Of a DNA stretch of 64,000 bases, positions 8,810 through 17,556 are shown piece after piece. Source of the DNA: Burkholderia sp052045245 (GTDB taxonomy: Bacteria; Pseudomonadota; Gammaproteobacteria; Burkholderiales; Burkholderiaceae); NCBI RefSeq assembly GCF_052045245.1, contig NZ_JBQEON010000005.1, forward strand, positions 1 through 64,000, written 5' to 3'. Position numbers and translations under genes: made by a program. Each line of letters begins with the position of its first letter. Positions within the stretch are counted from its first letter, which is position 1. Below the pieces are notes generated by a model. The model was not told where the DNA came from. It ran no database searches and saw nothing but the letters and a program-made list of their open reading frames with translations.

Positions 8810-11682
8810 GCGAGCACCTCCTGAATCTTTTGCGGGGTCACCGGCAAATCGGTGAAACGATGGCCGATCGCGTGCGCGATGCCGTTCACGATCGCGCCGA
8901 CGACGGGGATCATCACCACTTCGGCGACACCCTTCGGCGGATCGGTCTCGGACAGCGGCGGCAGGATGTCGCCCGTCTGCGACCACACGGCGACATCGGT
9001 CGCGCGCGGCAGCTGATAACGGTTGAAGTTCCACGTGCCGTTGCCCGGGCCGTCTTCGTAAAGCGGCAGATACTCGTGCAGCGCGTGGCCGATGCCCATC
9101 GCGAGACCGCCCTGCAGCTGGCCCGACACGAGCTGCGGCGAGATCTGGTTGCCGCATTCCATGATCGAGTGATGCGTGAGCAGCTCGACCTTGCCGGTCG
9201 CTTCGTGCACGGCCAGCTCGACGAGCGTGCCGACCGCCGTGTAGTACGTGACGGCCGCGTTGTTGCGGCTCGTCGGCGGGATGAATACGCGCTTGCGGTC
9301 CAGCACGCGATAGCCGTTCGCGGTCGGTGCCAGCGTGCCGCGCATCGCGGTCGCGCCGGCCGGCGCGGCGGTGCCGGGGATCGGGCCGGCGTCGCCCGTC
9401 TTCGGCGCGCCGACGCGCAGCGACAGCCCGTCGATCGGCAAACGATCGACCGCGCCGCCCACGTCGAACTCGGCGTCGGTCCATTGCCAGCGGTTGAACA
9501 CGTGCACGACCGCGCCGGTCGGCAGGCCAAGCGCATGCGCCTGCTTCGCGAGCTGTTCGAACGTCAGCGGCTCGAGGCCGTCGGCGGTCAGCTTGCCGTC
9601 GACCCAGCGCGCGTCCTCGAAGCGGATCGTGTACGGCGCGGCCTGGCCGCCGCCGAGGCCGCGCGTCCAGATCGACATCGCGGCCGGCCACAGACCGTAG
9701 CGGAACACGGCACGTGCGGCTTCGCGCGTGCTGTGCGTGAAGTAGTACGCGGAATTCGTCGCGCTCGACGGTGATGCATAGCTCGGCGACCAGCGCGGAT
9801 TCGCGCTCAGCCGATCCTGGTCGGCCTGCGACATCAGGTACGGATCGCCGCTCGTCTCGACCGGCAGGTCCGGCCATTCGGTCACGGCGACGCGCACCTC
9901 GGTCGCCGGACGGCCGAGCCACTTCGCGACCGCGACGGCCTGCGACGTCGACATCCCGGTGCCGATCTCGGCCGCCGTGTGTTGCAGCGACACCTTGCCG
10001 TTCTCGTCGAACTCGACCTTCGCGAACGAGGCCTCGGCACCCGTGCCGAAGTCCTTCTGCACGCACGCGAAGCCGACGCCGTAGCGCTTGCCCGGGTTCG
10101 CCGCCTCGAATTCGGCCTTGCGTGCCGCGCGACGCGTCCACAGCGGATGCTGCTTCGCGCGCTCCAGCACTTCGTCGACGCGCAGCGCGCCGGCGGGAAT
10201 CGCGCCCTGCGTGTTCTTCATCCCCGAACGCAATGCGTTGCGCAGGCGGAAATCGATCGGGTCGATGTTCAGCTGGGCGGCGATCTCGTCGACCGCCATC
10301 TCGGTCGCGGCCATGCTCTGCAGCGTGCCGTAGCCGCGTGCGGAGCCGGCGTCGATCGCGCGCGACGCGATCGCGACCGATGCGAGGTCGCTCTTCGGGA
10401 AGTAATAGATCGATTGCGCGGCCGTCGCGCCGACCATCGCCACCGACGGCGAGAAGTTCGAGCGGCCGCCGCCGTTCGCCTCGAAGTCACCCTTGAACGA
10501 CTGCAGCAGGCCGGTGTTGCGATCGACGGCGATCCGGTAACGCATCCTGAACGCGTGACGCTTCAGCGACGTCTGGAACTGCTCGTAGCGGTCGTTCGCG
10601 AACCGCACCGGACGGCCATCCGCGTACAGCGCGCAGACGAGCCCGTAGAACGGCACGTTGAAGTGATCCTTGGAACCGTAGCCGACCGTGTAGCACGGGT
10701 GCACGAACAGCTTCTTCACCGGAATGCGGCACTTCGCGACCATCTCGGCCGCGTGCTCCGCCACTTCCAGCGGCGACTGCGTCGGCACGACGAGGTGCAT
10801 CGACTGCGTCGCGGTGTCGTACCAGCAGTTCGCGTTGTCGGGTTCGAGCGCGGCGGTATCGACCGACTGCGTGTTGTACTCGCGGTCGAACACGAGCCAG
10901 TCGGCCGACGGACGATCGAGTTCGGCCGCGATCTGGCCGGCCAGGAACATGCCTTGCTCGTCGAGCTTGCCGTGCTCCTTGCCGTCCGGCCAGACCGGCA
11001 GGTGCTTGCGCATCATGCTTGGAAAGATCGGCGCGTCCTTCAGGCTCGAATAGACATCGTCGTCATAGGCCGTCTTGCCGCCCACCCGCACGTAGCGGAA
11101 CGTGCCCCACGGATCGCGCTCGAGCGGGCCCGTGACCGCGCCGTAGCGGATCACGTCGTCGCGGAACTTGAGCGCGTTCTTCGCGAAGCGAAAGCGCGCG
11201 AAGTCGTGATAGATCAGGATCGCGACCGCATGGCCAAGATACGCGGGCGTCTTGCCGGCAGGCAACAGCATGTCGTCGCCGTAGAACGTCGGGAACGCGA
11301 CGCCGTCGCGCGCGAGATCGTCGGCCGTGACCACGCGGTCCGGCTTCAGTTCGTCGCCGAGCAGCGACAGGTCGAAGCCTTCGTACGTGCGGTCGGCCTG
11401 CGCGACGCGCAGGATCAGCGCATGCGATTGCTGCTGCGGCCAGTGCGGCATGTCGGCCGCGCGCACGTCGCGGGCGAACACTTTCGAGCCCGTGACCTTC
11501 GCGATGCCGTCGATGCGGAACTGGGGGATGCCGGTGACGCTATCCCATTTGACCGGGGTGAGGAGTTTTTCTTCGAAGAGCGCCGCGAACGCGCGGCTGC
11601 CGATGGGCGCGACGTAGACCGCGACGCCCGCCAGCACGCTGGCTTTCAGAAAACCCCGCCGTGACAGGCCGTGGTTTTTCAT
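8806..11682 (-). CDS. Molybdopterin-binding subunit of periplasmic aldehyde/heterocycle dehydrogenase
   Basis: A 958-residue large subunit of the xanthine-oxidase superfamily, close in layout to isoquinoline 1-oxidoreductase beta subunits and periplasmic aldehyde dehydrogenases. The N-terminus is a twin-arginine signal (LSRRGFLKASVLAGVAVY), so the folded, cofactor-loaded enzyme is exported by Tat. Later regions show the duplicated Mo-binding domains (for example GGGRSNFSPSVAMVGATAAQ, AEIGTGMSTSQAVAVAKWLG) and the C-terminal IMECGNQISPQLVSGQLQGG motif with the region of the catalytic Glu. It heads the three-gene operon. Likely reaction: oxidation of an aldehyde or hydroxylation of an N-heterocycle, using water as oxygen source. 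No XdhC-type chaperone gene is adjacent. Confidence 0.9.
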   Translation of the reverse strand: MKNHGLSRRGFLKASVLAGVAVYVAPIGSRAFAALFEEKLLTPVKWDSVTGIPQFRIDGIAKVTGSKVFARDVRAADMPHWPQQQSHALILRVAQADRTYEGFDLSLLGDELKPDRVVTADDLARDGVAFPTFYGDDMLLPAGKTPAYLGHAVAILIYHDFARFRFAKNALKFRDDVIRYGAVTGPLERDPWGTFRYVRVGGKTAYDDDVYSSLKDAPIFPSMMRKHLPVWPDGKEHGKLDEQGMFLAGQIAAELDRPSADWLVFDREYNTQSVDTAALEPDNANCWYDTATQSMHLVVPTQSPLEVAEHAAEMVAKCRIPVKKLFVHPCYTVGYGSKDHFNVPFYGLVCALYADGRPVRFANDRYEQFQTSLKRHAFRMRYRIAVDRNTGLLQSFKGDFEANGGGRSNFSPSVAMVGATAAQSIYYFPKSDLASVAIASRAIDAGSARGYGTLQSMAATEMAVDEIAAQLNIDPIDFRLRNALRSGMKNTQGAIPAGALRVDEVLERAKQHPLWTRRAARKAEFEAANPGKRYGVGFACVQKDFGTGAEASFAKVEFDENGKVSLQHTAAEIGTGMSTSQAVAVAKWLGRPATEVRVAVTEWPDLPVETSGDPYLMSQADQDRLSANPRWSPSYASPSSATNSAYYFTHSTREAARAVFRYGLWPAAMSIWTRGLGGGQAAPYTIRFEDARWVDGKLTADGLEPLTFEQLAKQAHALGLPTGAVVHVFNRWQWTDAEFDVGGAVDRLPIDGLSLRVGAPKTGDAGPIPGTAAPAGATAMRGTLAPTANGYRVLDRKRVFIPPTSRNNAAVTYYTAVGTLVELAVHEATGKVELLTHHSIMECGNQISPQLVSGQLQGGLAMGIGHALHEYLPLYEDGPGNGTWNFNRYQLPRATDVAVWSQTGDILPPLSETDPPKGVAEVVMIPVVGAIVNGIAHAIGHRFTDLPVTPQKIQEVLA

Positions 11683-11776
11683 GTGGGGGAACCTCCTGAT
11701 GCGGCTCGGACGGCGCTCGGGTGTCGCGCGTTCGGAGCGGCGCGCATTCTGGCATTGTTTTTGATATATCGCCTAT

Positions 11777-11798
11777 AGTATTTCTCGCATGAAATACT
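11777..11798. promoter_or_regulatory. Palindromic operator upstream of the molybdenum dehydrogenase operon
   Basis: A perfect 8-bp inverted repeat (AGTATTTC and GAAATACT around the 6-base spacer TCGCAT) lies 95 bases before the start of the Mo-subunit gene. It shares its core architecture, TATTTC-N6-GAAATA, with the two sites in front of the hydrolase-MarR operon at 23908-23955. On the minus strand the right arm runs into TACTAT, a fair -10 element, so a bound repressor would block the promoter. The rest of 11683-12183 (intergenic between this operon and the divergent GGDEF gene) shows no gene. Confidence 0.6.
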
Positions 11799-12183
11799 TA
11801 TTGGATTTCTTATAATGGGATTCAGACGGGCTGCGGCGCCCGGTCGCAGCAGGCATCCGTGCGCGGTTCGGCGGTATCGCGGTGGCCGTATCGATCGCCG
11901 GCGGCCGATCGCGCGCCGTCGGCAAACCTCGTGCGACGCACGCCACAATCGGTCCGCGGGCCGTTGCCCGAGATCGTCCCTCGGGCAACGATCCTGCCTT
12001 CGCGACGGCGAATCCGCAAGGCGCGCGCCGCCGTGGTTTACGACTACGCGCGCAGGCTTGCGGACGCCACGCGGCGCCAATGTTTCATGGTAATGTCATG
12101 CGCATCCGGCTCGCCGCTCACTCCGCCCTCTGCCGTGCGGAGCCACCGGCCAGGAGTCGACATCGTGTCGGGGTAAAACAGCC

Positions 12184-13734
12184 ATGGCAGTCAGGACGCG
12201 CCTCCTGAACTCCGTTCTCGCCACTCCCCCTTGCGGCAATCACCGCGTGACGGCCGCACTGCGTCCATCGATGCTCGTCACGCTGTTCGAGGACGTGCGC
12301 CCGATGGCGTTGTCCGGCCTCGCCAGCGCGTTCGTCGCGGCGATCGCGCTGATCCGTCTGCATCAACTCTGGTGTTTCGTGTGGCTCGTCGTCGACGTCG
12401 GCCTGCTCGGGGCACGGCTCGCGATCGCCCGCGCGTACGCGGTGCACCGCGCCGCCGGCGACGATCGCGCCGAGTACTGGGCGCTGCATTATGCGCCCGT
12501 TTCGCTCGCCGCCTGCTTCGTGCTCGGTCTCGGCGTGATGGGGTGCGTGCAGGCGTCCGACGTCGAACTCGGCACGCTGTCGGTGATGGTCGCGGGTGGC
12601 GTGTTCGGCGGGATCGCGTCGCGCAATTCGGCGCTGCCGCGGCTGGCGATGACGCAAGTCGCGCTCGGCGTCGTGCCGATCGGCGTCGGCGCGCTGCTGG
12701 TCGACCGGCCCGGCGCATGGCTGCTGGTGCCGCCGCTCGCGATCTATCTGGCGGCGATGCGCACGGTCGTGCAGCGCCATTACCGCGTGCTGGTCGCGCT
12801 GATCGCCGCGCGCCAGCGCAACGCCGAGCTCGTCGCACGCTTCGACGCCGCCCTCACCTACATGCCGCACGGCCTGTGCATGATCGACGGCGAGAGCCGC
12901 GTGATCGTCGCGAACCGGCGCACCGCGCAACTGTTCGGCTCGCCGCGCGAGATCATGCTGGATACGCCGCTGCCCGACGTCGTCGCGGCGCTCGGCACGA
13001 ACGCCGTCGCCGATCCCGGCAATGCCGGCCTCGCCGCGCAGTGCGCGGTCTGGCTGACCCGCGACGAACCCATCCCGTTTGACATCGCGCTTGCCGATGG
13101 CCGCCAGCTCGAACTCACGCGCCATCGCGTGCCGGACGGCAATGCGGTGATCATCGTGGAGGACGTCACCACGCGCCGCCGTGCCGAGCAGCACATCCGG
13201 CATCTGGCGCGGCACGACGCGCTGACCGGCTTGCCGAACCGCCGCGAACTGCATGCGGAACTCAAGCGGATGCTCGCGCACCGGCCGCGCCTGCCGAACC
13301 CCACGCTTGCCGTCATGTATCTCGACCTCGACGGCTTCAAGGCGATCAACGACCGGTTCGGCCACCAGGCCGGCGACGAAGTGCTGGCGCAGGTGGCATT
13401 GCGGCTCGGCAAGACGCTGCCGCCCGGCGAGCTGGCCGCGCGGATCGGCGGCGACGAATTCATCGTCGCACTCGACGCCACCACGACGCACGCGTGCTCG
13501 CTGCTTGCCGCGCGGATCATCCGGCAGATCTCGGCGCCGTACACGCTGTCGATCGACGAGACCGTCAGCATCGGCATCAGCATCGGCATCGCGCTCGACG
13601 ACGGGCACGGCTCGCCCGACGAACTGATCCGGCAGGCCGACAGCGCGCTGTATGACGCGAAGTCGGCCGGCAAGGGGATCTATCGCTTCTATTCGGCGGG
13701 AAGCAATCGCGTGGCGCCCGTGGCCGCGAGCTGA
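12184..13734 (+). CDS. Membrane PAS-GGDEF diguanylate cyclase
   Basis: A 516-residue protein. Residues ~40-195 contain about five hydrophobic segments (membrane sensor region). Residues ~215-325 look like a PAS domain (ARFDAALTYMPHGLCMIDGESRV). Residues ~340-500 form a GGDEF domain with the intact active-site signature RIGGDEF at 420-426 and the DxxDGFKAINDRFGHQAGDE motif. The RxxD inhibitory site normally found five residues before GGDEF is absent (PPGE is there instead), so product inhibition by c-di-GMP at that site is unlikely. There is no EAL domain. It probably makes c-di-GMP in response to a membrane or small-molecule signal. An alternative start is the ATG at 12271. Confidence 0.85.
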   Translation: MAVRTRLLNSVLATPPCGNHRVTAALRPSMLVTLFEDVRPMALSGLASAFVAAIALIRLHQLWCFVWLVVDVGLLGARLAIARAYAVHRAAGDDRAEYWALHYAPVSLAACFVLGLGVMGCVQASDVELGTLSVMVAGGVFGGIASRNSALPRLAMTQVALGVVPIGVGALLVDRPGAWLLVPPLAIYLAAMRTVVQRHYRVLVALIAARQRNAELVARFDAALTYMPHGLCMIDGESRVIVANRRTAQLFGSPREIMLDTPLPDVVAALGTNAVADPGNAGLAAQCAVWLTRDEPIPFDIALADGRQLELTRHRVPDGNAVIIVEDVTTRRRAEQHIRHLARHDALTGLPNRRELHAELKRMLAHRPRLPNPTLAVMYLDLDGFKAINDRFGHQAGDEVLAQVALRLGKTLPPGELAARIGGDEFIVALDATTTHACSLLAARIIRQISAPYTLSIDETVSIGISIGIALDDGHGSPDELIRQADSALYDAKSAGKGIYRFYSAGSNRVAPVAAS

Positions 13735-14000
13735 TCGCTGCGCACGACGAAGCCGCGCCGCGCGCGGTGCCGCGGCCGGTTGCAGCGGGTCCGTCGATTG
13801 CCCCGCATTCCACCCATTCCCCTGCGCTTCCAGCGATTCAATTCCGCAACCCTTCGCGCGCTCCGCGCGTGCGCGCATGGGCGTGTGTGTCGCGGCACCG
13901 GCCCGTGTCACGTGACGTGTTCCGTAACATCGGCCCGCGCCGCGCGTCACGTTCGCCGCAGAAGCCCGCACGATCGCGGCGGCGCGCGGTATTTCATGGC

Positions 14001-14016
14001 TGGCACTCTTATTGCT
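14001..14016 (+). promoter_or_regulatory. Sigma-54 (RpoN) promoter
   Basis: TGGCACTCTTATTGCT matches the RpoN consensus TGGCAC-N5-TTGCW at every conserved position, with the -24 GG and -12 GC in correct phase. The predicted transcription start is near 14027 and the next ATG is at 14052, giving a ~25-base leader with a GGGAG site. Upstream, GTCACGTGAC (13907-13916) and TGTTCCGTAACA (13918-13929) are dyads suitable as enhancer-binding sites. The rest of 13735-14051 has no gene. Confidence 0.7.
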
Positions 14017-14051
14017 CCTTGACTGGGAAACAGCAAGTCCGGGAGCCAAAC

Positions 14052-14327
14052 ATGAATACCGTCGAAGTCATCAGCCACGCAGAAGCGATCGATCAACTCG
14101 ACGTGATCGACGGCGCCTCGCTGATCCGGCGGCTCGTTTCCGAGCGCCGCACGCCCGCCGCCCGTGAAGCCGCGTGCGTCGACAACCCGCCGCTGACGCT
14201 GTACGGTGCGTTCCGCCAGGGCGTCACCGATCACGCGGCCCGTCGCGCGAATCCGTATCGCGCGGGCAGCCGTTTCTGGGCGCTGTGGGAAGAAGGCCGT
14301 ATCGAGGCTGAAACGTCGGGCCGCTGA
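14052..14327 (+). CDS. Small protein of unknown function under a sigma-54 promoter
   Basis: A 91-residue soluble protein with no signal peptide or membrane segment. It has an acidic N-terminal half (VISHAEAIDQLDVIDG) and a basic, aromatic C-terminal half (NPYRAGSRFWALWEEGRIEAE). The sequence is not recognised. The GGGAG site before its ATG, the strong codon bias and the sigma-54 promoter immediately upstream support it as a real gene. RpoN control suggests a role tied to nitrogen status, motility or a related stress programme; this is inference. Confidence 0.65.
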   Translation: MNTVEVISHAEAIDQLDVIDGASLIRRLVSERRTPAAREAACVDNPPLTLYGAFRQGVTDHAARRANPYRAGSRFWALWEEGRIEAETSGR

Positions 14328-14574
14328 CGCGATCACGCGCGCCGGCCCCGTCGCCACAAGGGGCTGGCGCGAAACGCGGCGTGCGCCGGCGCCCGATTCG
14401 CACGCCGGCAGGTGTTTCAGCGCTGCAACATCGCGCGTGGCTGCTCCGGTTGCATCTGCCGTGCGTTCGCGTACCGGACCGTTGACGGCGTTCGGGTTCG
14501 CCGGTGCCGGGTGCGCCGCGCGGCGGTCGTTTCCCGATAAGATGGCAGATTCCCGTTCTTCGAACGAAGCCGCC

Positions 14575-15612
14575 ATGACCGCCTCCTCCTCGTCACACCG
14601 AAATCCCATTCACTGCGAAATCGATCTCGATGCGCAAGGCAAGCATGCGGGCTACCTGCGGCTGCCGCATTCCGTGCATCGCTCCGCATACGGCTGGCTG
14701 CCGATCCCGATCGCGTCGATCCGCAACGGCGACGGCCCGGTCGCGCTCGTGATGGCCGGCAACCATGGCGACGAATACGAAGGCCAGATCATCGTGTCGC
14801 AGCTGATGCGCGAGATCGATCCGGACATGGTGAGCGGACAACTGATCCTGCTGCCGATGGCGAATTTCCCCGCGGCCGATGCGGGCCTGCGCGTGTCGCC
14901 GCTCGACGACGGCAACCTGAACCGCAGCTTCCCTGGCGACCCGACCGGCACGCCGACGCAGATGATCGCGCATTACATCGAGCATGCGCTGCTGTCGCGC
15001 GCGCAGTATCTGGTCGATCTGCATTCGGGCGGCAGTTCGCTGCTGTACCAGGGCGGCAACATGCTCGCGATCGACCCGCTCGACGATGAAGAAGCGGCGA
15101 AGCTCAACGGGCTGCTCGTTGCATTCGGGCTGCCGAATGCGCTGCTGCATGCGCCGAATCCGGTGCATTCGGCCTCGGCCGCGCGCCGGCAAGGCGCGAT
15201 CTCGATCGTGACCGAACTCGGCGGTGCGGGGATGGCCGATCCGTCGCTGATCCGGCTGGGGCGTCACGGGCTGCTGCATTACCTCGGGTATATCGGTTTG
15301 CTGCACGGCGCGCTCGTGCCCGATGCGCCGCCGACCGTTACGCGGTTCCTGCGTGTGGACGGCGATCGTCACTTTGTCTACGCGTACGAACGCGGGCTGT
15401 ATGAACCGCTCGTCGAACTCGGCGACCAGGTGAAGGCCGGACAGCCGGCCGCGTGGGTGCACTTTCCCGATACGCCGCTGCGTGAGCCGGTGCTGCACCG
15501 GTTCAAGGGGGATGGTGAAGTGGTGTGCAAGCGCGTGCCCGCGCAGGTGCGGCGTGGGGATTGCCTGTTTCAGCTGGCGGAGGCGTCGACGCCGGCGCGG
15601 GTCATCGAATGA
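14575..15612 (+). CDS. Succinylglutamate desuccinylase/aspartoacylase-family deacylase
   Basis: A 345-residue zinc carboxypeptidase-like amidohydrolase. It shows the zinc ligands GNHGDEYEG (His and Glu, residues ~61-69) and DLHSGG (His, ~150), plus the substrate-binding GNLNRSFPGDP motif. The C-terminal ~80 residues form the beta-barrel typical of the family. Length and motifs are closest to N-alpha-acetyl-diaminobutyrate deacetylase (DoeB) and related N-acyl amino acid deacylases. The start at 14575 is used; an in-frame ATG at 14542 would add 11 polar residues. It could supply the deacetylation step for N-acetylated amino acids made by the nearby GNAT, but the two are separated by rdgC and the link is speculative. 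Confidence 0.82.
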   Translation: MTASSSSHRNPIHCEIDLDAQGKHAGYLRLPHSVHRSAYGWLPIPIASIRNGDGPVALVMAGNHGDEYEGQIIVSQLMREIDPDMVSGQLILLPMANFPAADAGLRVSPLDDGNLNRSFPGDPTGTPTQMIAHYIEHALLSRAQYLVDLHSGGSSLLYQGGNMLAIDPLDDEEAAKLNGLLVAFGLPNALLHAPNPVHSASAARRQGAISIVTELGGAGMADPSLIRLGRHGLLHYLGYIGLLHGALVPDAPPTVTRFLRVDGDRHFVYAYERGLYEPLVELGDQVKAGQPAAWVHFPDTPLREPVLHRFKGDGEVVCKRVPAQVRRGDCLFQLAEASTPARVIE

Positions 15613-15693
15613 CGCACCCGACGGATTCCGCACTGCACGCAGAACGTGGAATCGTCGCCGTCATATAGAATGATGCGCTTTGCCCGTACTCCC

Positions 15694-16614
15694 ATGTGGT
15701 TCAAGAACCTTCAGCTTCATCGTCTTCCGGCACCCTGGGCCGTCACGCCTGACCAGATGGAACAATGGCTGGCGCCTCATGCGTTCCAGCCGGGCAGCAG
15801 CGTCGAAATGCAGCGCGCCGGATGGGCGTCGCCGCGTGACGACGGCGCGCTCGTGTATTCGATCAACCGGCAGATGCTGCTGCTGTTTCGTACCGAAAAG
15901 AAGCTGCTGCCGGCGTCGGTCGTCAATCAGGTCACCAAGGCGCGTGCACTTGAAGTCGAAGAGCAGCAGGGTTTCAAGGTCGGCCGAAAGCAACTGCGCG
16001 AACTCAAGGAGCAGGTGATCGACGAACTGCTGCCGCGCGCGTTCAGCATTCGCCGCGATACCCGCGTGTGGATCGATACGGCGAACGGCTGGCTCGTCAT
16101 CGATGCGGCGGCACAGGCGCTTGCCGACGACGTTCGCAGCCTCCTCGTCAAATCGATCGACGCGTTGCCGCTCGCGGGCCTTCAGGTGGCCCGCTCGCCG
16201 GTGGCCGCGATGACGGACTGGCTGCTGTCCGGCGACGCGCCGGGCGGCTTCACGGTGGACCAGGACGCCGAGTTGCGCTCCAGCGGCGAAGGCGGTGCCA
16301 CGGTGCGATATGTCGGCCACGCGCTGGAAGCGAACGACATGCGCCGGCACATCGAAGCCGGCAAACAATGCATGCGCCTCGCGATGACCTGGGATGACCG
16401 GATCTCGTTCGTGCTGACCCCGTCGCTCACGATCAAGCGTGTCGCGCCGCTCGACGTGATCAAGGAAGCGGCGGATCCCACCGCGCAAAATGACGACGAA
16501 CGCTTCGATTCGGACGTCACGTTGATGACGGGGGAATTGAGCCGGATGCTGACCCAGCTTGTCGATATCCTGGGTGGCGAACAGCACGGCGCGATGCATC
16601 AGGCAGCAGCCTGA
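15694..16614 (+). CDS. rdgC: Recombination-associated protein RdgC
   Basis: A 306-residue protein beginning with the hallmark MWFKNLQLHRL and containing LLFRTEKKLLPASVVNQ and the C-terminal FDSDVTLMTGELSRML region. RdgC forms a ring-shaped dimer on double-stranded DNA and limits RecA access at replication forks; it is widespread in beta- and gamma-proteobacteria. The length matches the family (~300). The start at 15694 is chosen from the conserved N-terminus rather than the weak upstream starts at 15670/15673. It stands alone between the deacylase and the GNAT gene. Confidence 0.96.
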   Translation: MWFKNLQLHRLPAPWAVTPDQMEQWLAPHAFQPGSSVEMQRAGWASPRDDGALVYSINRQMLLLFRTEKKLLPASVVNQVTKARALEVEEQQGFKVGRKQLRELKEQVIDELLPRAFSIRRDTRVWIDTANGWLVIDAAAQALADDVRSLLVKSIDALPLAGLQVARSPVAAMTDWLLSGDAPGGFTVDQDAELRSSGEGGATVRYVGHALEANDMRRHIEAGKQCMRLAMTWDDRISFVLTPSLTIKRVAPLDVIKEAADPTAQNDDERFDSDVTLMTGELSRMLTQLVDILGGEQHGAMHQAAA

Positions 16615-16635
16615 ACGCTATCGTCGTCGATCATC

Positions 16636-16653
16636 GCCCCGCGACGGCGGGGC
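16636..16653 (+). terminator. Hairpin after rdgC
   Basis: A 7-bp perfect stem (GCCCCGC / GCGGGGC, loop GACG) begins 22 bases after the rdgC stop. There is no U tract. The rest of 16615-16923 is gene-free and AT content rises near 16730, where the promoter of the following operon may lie. Confidence 0.4.
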
Positions 16654-16923
16654 ACGGGCGCGGCTCCCCACCACGCCCGTTCGCCACCGCCCCTCCCCCT
16701 GCAACCCTTCTGACATCCCCCACGAAATCCTTATCGAAATTGCTTCGTTCGCCTTTCCCGGCCGCGCCGCTAACGTGTTCAAAACGGCGGCGGCACGCCG
16801 GATGCAGCGCAGCAAGCCCCGCGGCCGCCGTCATCACGACAACCGCGTCGCGATAACGGAACAGGCCGGACGGGCCGAGTGCCCCGCACCCGCCAGGACC
16901 ATCCGCATCGCGCGCCCTTCGCG

Positions 16924-17490
16924 ATGCCCATGGCCACGAACGACCGCCTGATCGACACGACGCCGCTCGACGTCCGCGCCCAGCCGCTGATCGACGCGCT
17001 GATCGACGAATACGCGACGCGTTACGACGCGTATCGTCCCGACAGCCGCGCGTCCGCGCGCGACGAACTCGCGCGCTACCCGGCCGAGCTGTTCGCGCCG
17101 CCCGAAGGCGCGTTCGTGCTGCTGCTGCGCGACGGCGCGACGATCGGCGGCGGCGCGTTCAAGCGCTACGACGCGCAGACCGCCGAACTCAAACGCATCT
17201 GGACCCGCGCGGACCTGCGCCGCCAGGGGCTCGCCCGCGTGATCGTCGACGCCCTCGAGCTGCGCGCCGCGCGGCAGGGCTACCGGCGCGTGTACCTGAC
17301 CACCGGCTTCCGCCAGCCCGAAGCATGGGCGCTGTACGACCGTACCGGCTATACGCGGCTGTTCGACGCGTCGATCGACCCCGAAGCGTATTTCCACCTG
17401 CGCTTCGGCAAGGATCTCGCCGATCCGTCGCGCACGTCGACGCTCGCCGACCTGTGGGCGCCGCTGCCCGAAGCGGCCCTGCCGCGCTGA
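16924..17490 (+). CDS. GNAT-family N-acetyltransferase
   Basis: A 188-residue acetyltransferase with the acetyl-CoA pyrophosphate loop RRQGLARVIVDALE (motif A, residues ~98-111) and a C-terminal YLTTGFRQPEAWALYDRTGY motif typical of small-molecule GNATs. It is the first gene of a same-strand series with an ABC importer and two flavin monooxygenases. In the Bacillus ytmI operon a GNAT (SnaA) N-acetylates S-alkyl-cysteines before monooxygenase cleavage, so the same role is likely here, though the substrate is not proven. ATGs at 16924 and 16930 are both possible starts. Confidence 0.8.
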   Translation: MPMATNDRLIDTTPLDVRAQPLIDALIDEYATRYDAYRPDSRASARDELARYPAELFAPPEGAFVLLLRDGATIGGGAFKRYDAQTAELKRIWTRADLRRQGLARVIVDALELRAARQGYRRVYLTTGFRQPEAWALYDRTGYTRLFDASIDPEAYFHLRFGKDLADPSRTSTLADLWAPLPEAALPR

Positions 17491-17556
17491 ACCCGCCCGC
17501 CTCATCCGACCTTCGTTCCCGACGACTCTCCGACAGCACGACAACAGGACGCATCC

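Noticed and set aside
13989..13999. A fourth MarR-type operator (GGTATTTCATG) near the sigma-54 promoter
   Set aside because: Only a half-site; no GAAATA arm follows at six-base spacing.
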